64,000 nucleotides of DNA, taken from Hirsutella rhossiliensis. Its lineage: Eukaryota; Ascomycota; Sordariomycetes; Hypocreales; Ophiocordycipitaceae. Within the stretch, counting starts at the first letter, position 1; each line of letters starts with the position of its first letter. The stretch covers positions 2,294,001 through 2,358,000 of the forward strand of contig NW_025408667.1 of NCBI RefSeq assembly GCF_020360975.1, read 5' to 3'. Both the position numbers and the translations under genes were made by a program. Shown in pieces: positions 1-11,386 of the stretch. The notes beneath the pieces were generated by a model that worked only from the letters and a program-made list of their open reading frames with translations, had not been told where the DNA came from and ran no database searches.

Positions 1-1214
1 CCAAGGGGGTAGGGACCTTGCGATTGCCACATGTTGCGCTCCCAGCAGTTGTATGTATCCATGGTCAGATGGCAGAGGTTCTGGTAGAGCCCAGGTCCCT
101 CGGGGAAACGGTAGTAGTGCTCGTGCGCGGGCCCCAGCTCAAGATGCTCGAGGCTTTGCGAGTGTCGCAGTAGGGTTGACAGTTTAGCCTGGGACAGCTG
201 GAACTTGCCGGGGTCTCGGATGACAATCCTGCGCATGCTTCCACCGGACCGTCTGACGAGGGCCTGGAGGGCGGATTTGGAGGGCGGCTGAGGAGGGGGC
301 TTTGGGAAGACGAGGAACCTCCACAGTCTCTGGCTGTGGCTGCTCTCCAGGGTCTGTTTCCAGACTTTGCACACGCGAAGGCATTTTCTAGAAGATGGTC
401 ATTAGCAAACTTGGTCAGAGTGGAAAGACGGGCGTACACACGTCAACTCGACCACGTCAAAGTCTTCAACTATGTTATGGACGATTTCGAGGGGGAGGAG
501 GCACATGGGGTCCTTGCGTCTGAAGCGAACCTGCAGTGGCTGCAACGCCTGGTGCAATTGCTGATAGCTTTCGTCAACGCTTCGTCTCGTGCGAGCCTGG
601 GGTGAGAGGGGGCAGCCCGTACCTGCAGCTTCCGCGATGAGGACAGGGGAGTGTGCTTGTTGGCATCAACACCGGCGCTGTAGATCTTCCAGGCAAACCA
701 GGCATCCCTGCGAAGGCGAGCATTCTTGCCGAGTCGGAGGTATCCCTGGACGAGTCAGCCATGGACTGAATGACACTGGGGAACGGGTCCGTACGTCTGG
801 CAGGCGAGGCGCGAGCTCCAACATCCACTTGGCGTCCTTTTCGGCGCGTTCAAGCTCATCCATGGCCTCGAAGGTGGCGGCGCGGTAATCGAGCGCCATA
901 ATGTGCAAGGCATCATCACACTTGTCGAAGGCCTTGCCCACATCGCAATGGCAGGTAAACATGGCCTCCTCGAACATGGAGCCGTCTCTGTCAGCGACGG
1001 CCTCGTAGTTCTTGCAGGTGCACCGCTTGCGCTTCGTCCCCCGGTTGCACGGACAGCGGTTCATGGCCTGCGTGAGTAGGTCAGCATGGCAGGAGAGGCC
1101 AAGAGTCGACGGATGGGTGGCTTCTCGTACACGCGTGAACTGCTTAAGTGCACGTTCGTACTTGCGGCGGGCGTAGCAGCCGCGGCCGCTCTCTATGAGG
1201 GCTTCCATGTCCAT
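1..1214 (-). CDS. TPR/F-box/LRR protein (Dia2/Pof3-like), 3' end cut by window edge
   Basis: Likely substrate-recognition subunit of an SCF ubiquitin ligase. I read five exons: 1214-1131, 1067-795, 745-623, 548-442 and 387 to the window edge. All introns are GT..AG and 49-74 nt long. About 325 residues are visible. Residues 1-160 hold TPR-like helices with a cysteine-rich insert (CPCNRGTKRKRCTC) and the stretch LAPRLPDGYLRLGKNARLRR. An F-box core (CLLPLEIVHNIVEDFDVVEL) lies near residues 172-196 and runs on as CLRVCKVWKQTL. The start of leucine-rich repeats follows (LSTLLRHSQSLEHLELG). The order TPR, F-box, LRR is that of budding-yeast Dia2 and fission-yeast Pof3, which act in replication and genome stability. 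That assignment is inferred from architecture only. The carboxyl end lies outside the window. Confidence 0.85.
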
Positions 1215-1948
1215 GATTGCGCAGTGCCGGAAAAGGATGCTGGCGGGAGCTCAAATGTTCAGTTGCTTGACAATTGTCGCCGGCGAGGTCGAGGCGTGCG
1301 GACGAGCATCTTAAGACTCGTCGTTTGCTCGGGCACCGCGGCTCTCCGAGGATGTTTGGTGCTTGCCGGTTGATGCGTAAAATAGAGGCTTTTGCAGGAT
1401 ATGTGATTCTTGTGTGATTTTCTGGTGTCTTGTTCTGACGAGGGCGCTTGGTCTTGAGATGCTCGAGTCAAGTTTCGAGGGGCGTTGCTGAGTGACTGCC
1501 CCTACCTACAGAACCACGCGTTTGGCGACGGTCACGCGACGTCGCTCCTCGAGTGCCGGGCAGCTGGCTGCAACTGTTCACTCTAGGTCGGCACGAGAAA
1601 ACACACGGTTTCTGGACAATGAAACAATCAGTAGAGCGGATGAAGCCATTTCTTTTCTCTGCCTCTTCCTCTTTTTGCTTGATTCAACCGCGTGACGGTG
1701 GCTGGCTGGCTTGGTTCACGGAGAACAAGCCAGCCCCCAAGAGAACAAACCGCGAATTGGCTGCAAGAATACTCGTCACGGCTCTGATGCCAGCTGCGTT
1801 CGCATCAATCCTTGATCGCGATATTCCAATGGCATCTGCAAAAACACGTGCAAGGACGGTGGCCATGCAATCGACCGAGATGCCAGACCTCATCTTGGTA
1901 GGTTGTTAGTTAACATTAGCAGTCTATCTTTCATCAACAGTAGTACTC
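1215..1948. other. Intergenic region between F-box gene and tRNA-Val
   Basis: This holds the 5' flank of the F-box gene. Short open frames exist on both strands, but none has recognisable domains, splice support or a convincing start. I see no RNA gene or repeat here. Confidence 0.5.
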
Positions 1949-2022
1949 GGTTCCGTGGTCTAGTTGGTCATGATTTCTCGCTAACACCGAGACGGTCCCC
2001 GGTTCGAGCCCGGGCGGAACCA
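1949..2022 (+). tRNA. tRNA-Val (anticodon AAC)
   Basis: The 74-nt sequence folds as a cloverleaf. The acceptor arm is GGTTCCG/CGGAACC with discriminator A. The D arm contains TAGTTGG, and the anticodon stem TCTCG/CGAGA closes a seven-base loop CTAACAC. The T arm carries GGTTCGAGCC. The central loop triplet AAC reads valine GTT codons, and GTC after A34-to-inosine editing. No intron interrupts the anticodon loop, and no CCA is encoded, as expected for a nuclear tRNA. The internal A and B boxes are intact. A T run for polymerase III termination begins 7 nt downstream. Confidence 0.95.
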
Positions 2023-2028
2023 CGTTTC

Positions 2029-2034
2029 TTTTTT
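2029..2034 (+). terminator. RNA polymerase III terminator of tRNA-Val
   Basis: A run of six T residues starts 7 nt after the tRNA 3' end and is followed by further T-rich sequence. This is the usual Pol III stop signal. Confidence 0.8.
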
Positions 2035-2530
2035 CTTGTCCCTGGCCCTACCCACGTCAGGGCTTTATTTTTCGTCACTTTTCCGTTTATATTGCTTTTT
2101 GCTTTTTTTTTTGTAGCTTGTCTTTGTCCAGTGAGTGTGTCTGAGCAAATCGTGGTCAATAACTGCCACTCATCAGTATCGATGCGCGGGGATTGGCACA
2201 ATTTGAAACGTCTTGAGCGGATAGCACATATGCGTAAACGTCGAGCCATGCCCCGACAAAATCCGGTCACGTCGCCCAAATCAGTCACGATGAGACTAAG
2301 CGACCGGTGATCTAATATATATTCGTTTATGAAAATGCCGCTCGTCGCAAGTGTCGTTGAAGGCACTGCAATCTTCACCGTCTAGTTTTTTCGAGTACAG
2401 TACAGGGTAGATAGCACCGGGACAGTAAACACCCTCTAATAGCGCCCCAGACAGCCCCCAAAGTCTATGTATATCCATCATGATACGCACACACACACAT
2501 ACAGAGAGACAAGTAATACACGCCGTCGCC
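2035..2530. other. Intergenic region downstream of tRNA-Val and the ABC1 kinase gene
   Basis: This is the 3' flank of the ABC1-kinase gene. It contains a TACAGTAC octamer at 2396 and a short (AC)n run near 2486-2498. No gene is visible. Confidence 0.5.
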
Positions 2531-4493
2531 TCACGCCGTCGCCTCCGACTCCATCGGCGGCCCCGCGGCGCCAAACTCGAGGCTCTTGAGCCCCAGGAGG
2601 CGCTTGACGGCCAACCCCAGCTCAAAGGCCTCGAGCTTGACCTCGACGCGCAGGTGGCCCAGCCAGGCGGCGAGCACCCGGAGCGCGTTGGACGGCCACA
2701 GCAGCGAGCCCTGGGCGCGCACCTGGTCGAGGCGCTCGTGGAAGACGGTGCGCGAGCAGTAGCGCGCCAGGATCATAAAGGTGCGGATGGGGCCCTGGCG
2801 CGTGTGCAGGCTCTCGTCGAGGCTGCGCGTCAGGTCGTTTGTCTTGAGGATGAGCAGCATGATGCGCGGCACGCGGCTGAGCATCTGCACCAGGTCGACA
2901 ATGAGGCCCTCCTGCAGCGCCCCGCTGATCGTCTGCTGCTCGTCGGCGGTGCGCGTCTGCAGGATGGAACCCTCGCGGCTGACGATGCCAAAGTCGCGGC
3001 CCGTGATGGCCGATGCGAAGAGCGGAAAGTCCTGGTCGCTGATGCCCGCCACCTCGCGCGAGTACGTCTTCATGCGCTCCAGGTCGCCGTCGATGACGGC
3101 CAGCCACAGCTTGGCGTACGAGCGCCGCAGCGGCAGGGGGATGTCGCGGTAGAGCCCGTGGTCGTAGAGGATGATGTCGAAGTTGGGCGCGCGCCGGATG
3201 CCGCGTCGCCGCCGCGAGTCGTTTTTGCGAATGGCAATGTTGCCGCCGTGCGGGTCGCAGTGCAGCGGCGCGCCGTCGCCGAAGATCATCTCGTTGAAGA
3301 TGCGGGCCAGCGTCGCCGACACCTCGTCGCGGTCGATGCCGTTGCTGTCGAGGTAGGCGAGATCGTCGGGCCGGCTGCCGGACTCGCAGGCCATGACGAG
3401 GATGCGCTTCTTGGCCCAGATGACGTCTGGGATGACGAGGGGCAGCTCGGGCATCTGCGCAAAGTGCGCCTTCATGCGGCGCGCGTTGTCGGCCTCTTCC
3501 TGGAAGTCGAGCTCCTTGGGCAGCGACGCCTCCATCTCCGACGCCAGCCACTCGAGGTCGTAGTCGGGGAAGAAGCGCTTGAGCGTCGAAAAGGTGTACT
3601 TTGTCAGGGCCAGGTCGAGCGGCGCCCAGGCCTGCAGGTCCGGATGCTGCACCTTGACGGCCACGCGGCGGCCCGAGTCCTTTTCGGTCGCCAGGTGGAC
3701 CTGGGCGAGCGACGCGGCGCCGATGGGATCGGCCGAGAAGTCGGAAAAGTAGTCCCACAGCTCCTTTTCGGTGTCGCGGCGGAACATGGCCTCGATGGAG
3801 TCGAACGACGAGACGGGGCACTGGTCCTGGAGGGGGACAAAGGTGGTTGTCCACTCGGGCGGGAGGAGGTAGTTCATGGCGCTCTGCAAGCCGCCGTCAG
3901 CCTTTGTATCGCGAGATGATGTTCAGCCGGGGCCCGTACCAGGTGTTGTCCCAGCTTGATGAAGATGCCGCCGTTCTTCTCCAGCACCTTGAGCGTCCGC
4001 TGGGCGCAGCGCTTGTGGCACGTCGCCAGAATCCTGTTCTGCTCGGCTGCGTCGTCGACGGCGGCCTTGGCATTCAACGTGGTGCGATAGCTGGGCGAAT
4101 CAAGTCAGCGTCGCGCGTCTCGGCCTCCCATTCGCGGCAGCCCTACTCGTTGATGCAAATGGCCAGGGCGGCCACGACGCGGCCCGTCCGCTCGACAGCC
4201 TCGTAGCCGCCTTTGATCTCGTCGGTAAAGGCCAGGGCGGTGCCCGCAGCGCCGGCAGCGCCCGTCGACGCGTAGAGCAGCGCTCTCCTGGGCCTGCTCC
4301 TCCGCCCATTACCGCCGCCGCCGCCGCCGCCGTTCCCGCGCGAGGAGCGCTTCCCCGAGACAAAGGCAAAGCATCTCGCGCCGACGAGCGAAGGCAGTTG
4401 TGCTGGAGTCAATTGGCCTCGGCAGGTCGAGCACGTCCACGGCCGCGCACCGCCGAGGCCGCCGGCGACGCGAGCGAGGACGCGTGAATTCAT
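2531..4493 (-). CDS. MCP2: ABC1/UbiB-family mitochondrial protein kinase-like protein (Mcp2/Cqd2 type)
   Basis: Atypical protein kinase-like protein of the ADCK/UbiB family. Yeast relatives act at the mitochondrial inner membrane in coenzyme Q and lipid homeostasis. Three exons (4493-4147, 4090-3940, 3883-2531) with 56-nt introns give 616 residues. The family KxGQ motif appears as KLGQHLSAMNYLLP and is formed across the second splice junction, which confirms that intron. The alanine-rich loop is GAASLAQVH, the ATP-site lysine is in AVKVQHPD, and the catalytic/metal segment is HCDPHGGNIAI. The first ~110 residues are basic, with a polyglycine stretch and a hydrophobic segment, consistent with a mitochondrial presequence and membrane anchor. 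The spacing around LLPPEWTTTFVPLQDQCPVS resembles the Mcp2/Ylr253w branch rather than Coq8. The branch assignment is from memory of the family. Confidence 0.9.
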
Positions 4494-5429
4494 GGCGGGC
4501 GCGCTCTCCTCGGACTATGCGATGGCACTGCCGACAGCGAGGTTCATGAGATGCGACATGCGGGGGACAGTCGAGAGGCTGGGCGTCAGCCTGGTCGGTC
4601 CAGGAGCGAATGGGTGCTGGTGATACGGGGCATGTGTCGACATCATCGAGTTTTCTTCCAAGCGGCAAGGCCGAGACGTGATTCGCCGAGGCATCCAGCG
4701 AGATCGGGTGCGCACGGAGCCAGTGGGTCACGGCCCCTTCAAGTCCCTCGACGTATTTGTCTTCTCACTTTCCACTTCATTCCTCGCCTCGGCAAGAAAA
4801 GAGTGTACTGTACTGTGGCTGCTGTCTTGCAGGTCCTAACCCAACATCCCTACGGGCGTCTTTACATGTTGCAAAGTACTGACGCCTTGCTTGGCTGCTG
4901 TGCCACACGGTACGTCCTCGAGCCGCCGTTGGCTGGACCCCTGATTCGCCCCGACATGTGAAGCGCCGACGCCACCGCTTGGTCCCGCTACAGTTGCGCC
5001 CTCTTGCACCACGCAGTGCGTACAGTATATGCCTGGTCATCAAAAGCCGTAGGCTAGACTCTCGATGATGCTATAAGGCTAACCTCCTCTACGAGTTCCT
5101 GGGAGGCAACATCCTCGCCCTCTGCATCCCCTGCATCACCGCTAGGTGTCAAGAGAAAAGGGAGAACCCAGCGGCGAGCCGCACAAATATTAATGACCGG
5201 TTTCATCGGTAGACCGTGGCTGCTCGGGGCGACTCGCTACGAGACCAACAGTTCTAGGGTCACGAGAGCTGTTTCATGAATAATACATAAGTTAATAGTT
5301 GGGTATATAGGGATATCTCATGCGTATGTCCTGCGATACCAATGTACGCGTGTGCGCTGATGCCAGCCATCACAAGTCCAGCCAAAACATATACGCCGAA
5401 AATGACACCAGAATCAACCTGTGAGCGCT
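4494..5429. other. Intergenic region: 5' flank of ABC1 kinase, 3' flank of DUF2985 gene
   Basis: It contains a GTACTGTA octamer at 4805-4812. Open frames here lack recognisable domains and look like chance. Confidence 0.5.
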
Positions 5430-7831
5430 TTACGCCGCTGCCATGCGTTCCAGAATCGCCTCCCGCCTCCTCTCCTCCTCCTTCTCTTTCTTGTGCTCCA
5501 TCCGCGCAATCGCATCCTCCGTCAGCTCCTGGCGGTCCAGCAGCTTCATGACGTCCTTTTTCCTCGTCTTGCGGTCGCCAGCGGTGATGACCAGGCCCGC
5601 GCTCAGATTGCACGTTATGCTGACGCACAGAATCACCGTCGTCAGCGCAAACGGCCGCACGTGGTAGTTGATCCCCCATGTGCACGCGCCCAGCGATATT
5701 TGCAGGCACGAGTGGAAGTCGAGGAGGATCACAATGGCCACGAGGAAGTTGAGGGGAAACGAGAAGTGCGTGTGTGTCTCCTGAGGCTTGTAGAAGCTGT
5801 GCGACTTGGCCAGCTTCTTTTGGTGGTGCAGCAGGCTCTTGACCTGCTTCGCATTAAGGGGGTAGTAGCCAGGAATATCGCCTCCCGACTTGCCGTCCTC
5901 TAAGTTGACGTCGGTAGCATCATGTTGGTCGCCCCCGTTGGCAGTCATGGCCTGCTCATTGAGGATTCCGTGTCCGTTGACGTCCGTTATCTGGTCAGAC
6001 CGTGGAGACCGCTCGACAATGGTTGGCAAGGGACCCGCTGCCAAGGTGTTGCTCACGGCCTCGTTCCGCACTTCGGGTCGCCCATGGCTCTTCCGTAACC
6101 GAGCTCGAGGCGGTTTGCCGGCATTTTTGATCATCCGCGAGTAGCGGAGGACAAAGATCATGTGATACGTGTCAACGGCCCGAAAGGGGGCCAGGCCATC
6201 ACCCATGATGGCAAAGAGGGCGACGAGGATGCTGTCGATGACATGGACGGCGTACGGCTGCTCCTCGCCAACGTAGATCCAGCCGATGAGGAAGAGGACC
6301 CACGCGAGGCCGAAGAGGGTGATGAGGAGGGCGTAGAGGGTGACGAAGAAGCCGAGCGGCCGGCGCACGTATTGGCCGAACCCCTTCATCATGCGTTTGA
6401 ACTTGGACCGTCGCGAGTGGAGCATGTGACGAACGCGATCGTCGAGCTCCTGCTTGTCGGCGGCGCTCCAGCCGTCGAGGGTTCTGCCGTGCGGCAGAGA
6501 GGCGTAGTGGGATTCGGACAGCCGCGAGGTGATGGTCGTGCTTCGCTGTATCGTCGGGTGCTCGGGGGCGGCCGCCTCGGGCGAGGGCTCTGTCTCGGCG
6601 GCCTCGTCGCGCTGCGTGTCTGGCACTTCGGCGACTCGCCCCTCGGCAGTCGCGGGTCTCCTGGAGCGCATGTCGGGCTGGGAGAGGACGTAGGTGGGCC
6701 GTCTGTTGACCCAGGTGCCGAGGTCGGGGATGAAGAGCGAGTTCTGCACGTTGGTGAGAGTCGAGAGCGTCTGGACTTCGGGATCTGCGGCGTGGACAAG
6801 GGTTAGACTTGAAAGGGAGGCCACCGCGGGCACTGCGGCAAGGCAAGCGACTCACCGATAATGTCGAGCCAGTCAACCAGCTCCTCGTGATACTCGTCCT
6901 CATGGCGCGTCTCGGCCGAGGTAACACTGCCTGGGTCGGCGGAGCCGCGCCTGGCTTTGCTGGGCCAGAAAAAGCGACTCACCCTGCGGAGACGATTCCC
7001 CTTCTCGTTCGAAGGACCGGCCTCTTGGCTGCCCTTTTCCTCATGCTCCCCATCCTCGTCTGCGGCCGGATCACTCGGGGCAATGGACGGTCGTTGGGGC
7101 CGAGGGACGGGGACGAGACCCAGCTCGGCCATTGTCGGGCGTGAGCCTTCTTCTGTCAACCGGGGCAGCGAAGCCTGGACCATCCTCCTCGGGCTGCGGG
7201 CGGGGCTAGAGATGTCGGGCTGCATCGTCAGCCTGCTCGCGTTTCTGGCGGCGCTGGTAGTATCGGCAGGCGCGCTGGCGGCGCTGGACTGCGAGGCGCT
7301 CCGGGAGCGTCCGCCAGGGGCATCGATGTGTTCGGGGCCATGGCTGGAGGCGGCGCGCTCGGGGGAGTTGGGCTGGGCTCGGTTGATTGAGGCATTGCTG
7401 AGGCGGATTCGGATGCTGGGCCGTCGCGAATGGTCTGGGCGGGCGGGCGGACGGTTTTCCGAGGGCGTGGAACTGGGCAGGCGGTTGATGGAAAAGGTGG
7501 AAAGGCGTGATCGCCGAGAGGGCGCGTCGCTGACGCGATGAAAGTAGTCTTCTGCGGGATCTTCGGGCTGGGGGGTTGACGGGTGGAGGATGGAGGGCGA
7601 GAGTCGGGAGAGGGCAGGGCTGGGGATGGGCGGCGACTGGGGACGCGATTGTGGTTGCAGCTGGTGATGATGCTGTGGCGGTGAGAACGAGTGCGACTGA
7701 GGCTGCGACTGGGACTGGGGCGGCGGCGACTGGGGCGGAGGCGACGACTGGGACTGGGGCGGCGACTGGGACTGCCCGCCCTCGGCCTCTGCCCGGGGCG
7801 GCGGCGTCGGCGTCCGAGGATTCGAATCCAT
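5430..7831 (-). CDS. DUF2985-type multi-pass membrane protein with long disordered N-terminus
   Basis: Integral membrane protein of unknown function, conserved in filamentous fungi. Two exons (7831-6856 and 6784-5430) with a 71-nt intron join as DWLDIIDPEVQTLS and give 776 residues. The first ~300 residues are low complexity, rich in Pro, Gln, Ser and Arg. The stretch GWSAADKQELDDRVRHML then leads into QYVRRPLGFFVTLYALL and a set of four hydrophobic segments. The C-terminus is a charged coiled-coil-like tail (RMEHKKEKEEERRREAI). The pattern matches what I know as DUF2985 proteins; no reaction can be assigned. I chose MDSNPRTPTPPP at 7831 as the start. An in-frame ATG 30 codons upstream (7921) would add a hydrophobic leader and cannot be excluded. 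Confidence 0.8.
7690..7776 (-). repeat. Coding minisatellite (Gln/Ser/Pro repeats)
   Basis: Imperfect copies of GACTGGGACTGGGGCGGCG-like units lie in the first exon of the DUF2985 gene. On the coding strand they encode runs such as PPQSQSSPPPQSPPPQSQSQ. The repeats are in frame, so unit gain or loss in multiples of three would keep the protein intact. Confidence 0.7.
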
Positions 7832-8701
7832 CAAACGCGCAGGCGTTGCCGTCCACAGGCGAGGAAGAAAAGAAAGAGGCGAGGATGCAAGAAGTGAAAT
7901 CAAAGCAGGCAGTCCAGGCAATAATTAGTAAACAACAAGGCAGCTAAAGGCATGTAGGGGCTCCACTGACCGGCTCAGCCGCTACCACTCCTATTCTCCC
8001 CGAGTGACGGCACTCAGTCGGTACTTGGCGGGTCTAGGCGGTGCTGGCGTGGCTGGAGGGGAATTGCATGCCGATCTGCACGCTGACGAGCGCTGTGCTC
8101 AGCAGGTGGTGTCAGCAGGTGTCACCGCTACCAAGGCCCTGGTAGACAGGGCGCATGAATCACGGAGGGGCCAGGGATGAAATCAAGAATAACTGGAATT
8201 GAGCGAGATGTGCCCAACTCCGATCATGTTCTAGTTTCGCTCGTCGCTGGATCACACACACTTTCCCTCGTTTCTTTTCTTTTTCCCACATCTCATCTCT
8301 CTGCCCGATGCCCACGGCCCTGGTGATTCTGCAGCAGCAAGCGCCATGATGTCAGCGATGCCAGCGTCTCACCAATGTCGTCTGTGCAACGCCCTCTACA
8401 GACGTCGCCACTCGTCTACCCAGGGCGCCTTGCCACTTTCGACCTCGGCAAGCCATCTATTGTCCCCAAGTACGTTCCTACTGTACTGTAGCCTTTCCTT
8501 TGTACTCCCCAGCTCATCCACTAGAGACGTTTAGAACAGGAGGCGAAATAACGGACCCTGCAAGAAAATAGATACATGTCCAAATGGAGCAATTCGATGT
8601 GTACACACAGACAACCCGGAGCCCCTTGGCTCTTGTCTGCCTTGATGCTTGTCCAGACGCTGATGGAAGAGCAGAAAATCCCACGTCTCTTACGGCACTT
8701 C
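7832..8701. other. Intergenic region upstream of DUF2985 gene
   Basis: This is the 5' flank of the DUF2985 gene and the 3' flank of the sulfate permease gene. It contains T-rich tracts at 8270-8290 and a GTACTGTA octamer at 8483-8490. No gene is visible. Confidence 0.5.
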
Positions 8702-11386
8702 TCAGTCCGCCCGCTCCGCATGCAACAGCGCGGCCTCGACCGCCTCTTGCAGGTCAAAGTGGAAAAACGGCCGGTTGAGCCCCTGCACCGCCACCAGCCG
8801 TGCGCTCCCCGGGTTCCGGGGCACGTCCTTGTCCGAGAGCTGCGACCCCGTCGCCGCCGCCGGCTCCAGCGGCTCCTCGACGTCGTACAGCAGGCTCTTC
8901 CGCTCCGCCTTTTCCTCCATGGCCGCCGCCTTAGCCGCGCTGTCGGAGCCCCCGAGGTCCGCGATGCTGAAGATGGTCTTCCAGTGGGCCGGCATCCCCG
9001 TCGCCGGGTCCGGCTTCGGCGTCCGGTACCCGAACCCGGCCGCCGCCAGCGCCCGCTTGGTCCACCGGTTCTCGATGTTGGCAAAGTGCCAGTTGACCGT
9101 GTCGGGCGCCGCGTATCGATCCAGCTGGTTCCGCACGTCGATGAGCGCCTGTGTCGCCGTCACGTCGATGTTGTTGACCGACGAAAAGTCGAGGATGACG
9201 GCCTTGAGCGTCGGCCGTAGATTGGCCTCTTCCGATTTTTGTGTCCGAGGCGCCGTGTCATTCCATGGACGGTCCTGTGACGACGACTCTTCGTTAGCAA
9301 AAGTGGCCAAGTGCTTGACGGCGGCTCATCACGTACACCGAGCTTGCCCAACGTGTTGGGGTCCGTCCGCCTCGTCCCCCTGAATATCGTTTCCGTCAGG
9401 TGATTCAGGTAGCGTGATGCATTGGGGTAGTTGAAGCCCTCGGCGAACCGGTATATGAAAACGCCCGGATAGGGGCTCTGTATCACGACGCGCGGGTTTG
9501 AGCCGTCCTCGTGGTCCAGAGGCAGAAAACCGGTGCGTAGCGAAAGGTCCGACTCCTCGGCGACTGCTTCTTTCTGGGCGTCACCCTCCTCGCCCGTCTT
9601 GCCGTTGGAGATGGCCTTGACGGTGCGGATGCGGGCCAGTCCCAGGATTCGTCCCCGGCTGAGGAACAGCCTCCAGATGATGACGACAAAGGACATGCAG
9701 ACGGTGGTGTAGATGCCGTTCTCAATCGTGTTAAAGACGGTCACCAGGACGCCGGCCAAGAAGATGGGCACCTCGAGCGGCGAAACGCGCCAGAACTGAA
9801 AGATGACGCTCGGGGGAGTAATGACGTCGCCGACGGCGTGGATAATGACGGCAGCCAGGGCGGCGTTTGGGATGTAGTAGAAGACGGCCGTCAAGGCGTA
9901 CAGAGCCAGCAGAACGACACTGGCCGTGATGACGCCGGCAAAGGGAGTGCGCACGCCGGCCTTGGACTTGATGGCGGTGCGGGAGAAGGAGCCGGTGGCG
10001 GGATAGGCGCCGAGAAAGGGGCCCAGAAGGTTGGTGACGCCAATGGCAACGAGCTCCTGCGACGGGTCGATGACGTAGTTGTTGATTCGGCCAAACGACT
10101 TGGAGATGGAAATGTGCTCAATAAGCATGACGATGACGGCGGCGGGCAGCTCCGAGGCAAAGGCCTTGATGATGTCCGTGTTGATTTCGGGCACGGCGGC
10201 GTGTTGAAATCCTGAGGGCGTTAGGAACATTTGATACCCCCCCCTGAAAGCACCACTCACCTCGCGGGACCTCCTTGATGATGCCAAACTTGGGCTTGTT
10301 CTTGATCCGGACATTGACGGCAGCGCTGATGGCAGTGTAGAGCAGAATGACAAAGACGGTGCGCAGCGTCGAGATGAAAAAGTACGTCTTTGCGCGGTGC
10401 GGCTGGCGCTTGGCCATCTGGGAACAGACGCCGCGGATGAGGTAGAGCATGGCCAGGGCGGTGAGGCCGAGGGCGGCGTCGAGCTTGGTGGTGGGCAGGT
10501 TGCGGAGCGAATCGATGATGACGCGGTAGGGGGGGTCGCGCGTGTTGACGCCCGTGATGCCCATCAGCTTGGGCACCTGGCCGCTGAGGATGTTGATGGC
10601 GGAGCCGGTCATGAAGGCGCAGATGGCGGGCAGGGGGATGAACTCGACGACCCAGCCGAGGCGGGCGAGGCCGAAGAAGAGGATGATGGCGCCGGTGAGG
10701 ATGGCGAGGGCCGAGGCGACGACGTGGCCCGGGACGTCGGGGAGGACGTCTTGGGCTTTGAGGACGACGTTGCCCGTGACCTGGGACATGACTGCGACGG
10801 GCTGGGGCCGGGAGGTCAGCATGACTTTGTTGTGTGTTCAGTCGTCTGGTGTGAGTGTGCGCTTGGTGTGTGAGTGCGCTTGAGGAGGGAAACATCGTGT
10901 CTGAGGCGCCTTACCCCGATGGTTATGTCCTTGGACGTGGCAAAGAACCAGTAGATGAGAACGCCCATAAAGGACGAATACAGGCCATACTCGACGGGCA
11001 GCTGCGCGAGCTGCGCATACGCCATGCCCTGGGGCACGACGACGGCGCCAACGGTGGTGCCTTGAAGTTTACACGGCTCCCGTCAGCTGCGCGGAACTCG
11101 CCTTTCCGTGAGCAAGCAGACGTGGCAGCATACCGGCAATAAAGTCACCAACGAACCACGTCCAATTGTACTTGCCAATCCAATGGACAAAGGGAAACAA
11201 GTTGTAGACGTAGCGGCCGACATCCTGGGCCGAGGGGGCCAGCTCGACGAAGAACTCGTGGACGGTGGGCTCGTGCTCGACGAAGAGGTCGGCGTTGGAG
11301 ATGGAGGGCACGTCGTCGTCGTGCTTGCGGTCCTTGGGCGCGAGGCCAATGGCCGAGGCCAGCCGGTCCTTGACGGTGCCGACCAT
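8702..11386 (-). CDS. Sulfate permease (SulP family, with STAS domain)
   Basis: Plasma-membrane sulfate:H+ symporter that feeds sulfate assimilation. Five exons (11386-11134, 11060-10915, 10801-10261, 10211-9337, 9274-8702) give 795 residues, close to Neurospora CYS-14 and Aspergillus SutB. SulP signatures are VPQGMAYAQLAQLPVEYGLY and ITIGPVAVMSQVTGNVV, both crossing or abutting splice junctions and so supporting them. About a dozen hydrophobic segments follow. The C-terminal third is a STAS domain (LKAVILDFSSVNNIDVTATQ). The start MVGTVKDRLASAIG is the first Met giving a normal cytosolic N-terminus; longer in-frame starts upstream are arginine- and alanine-rich and unlikely. Which fungal SulP paralogue this is cannot be decided here. 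Sulfur-starvation control is expected of the family, but no site was proven. Confidence 0.95.

Noticed and set aside
2480..3919. Long plus-strand open frame opposite the ABC1 kinase
   Set aside because: It is a GC-rich shadow of the real minus-strand gene, with no domain of its own.
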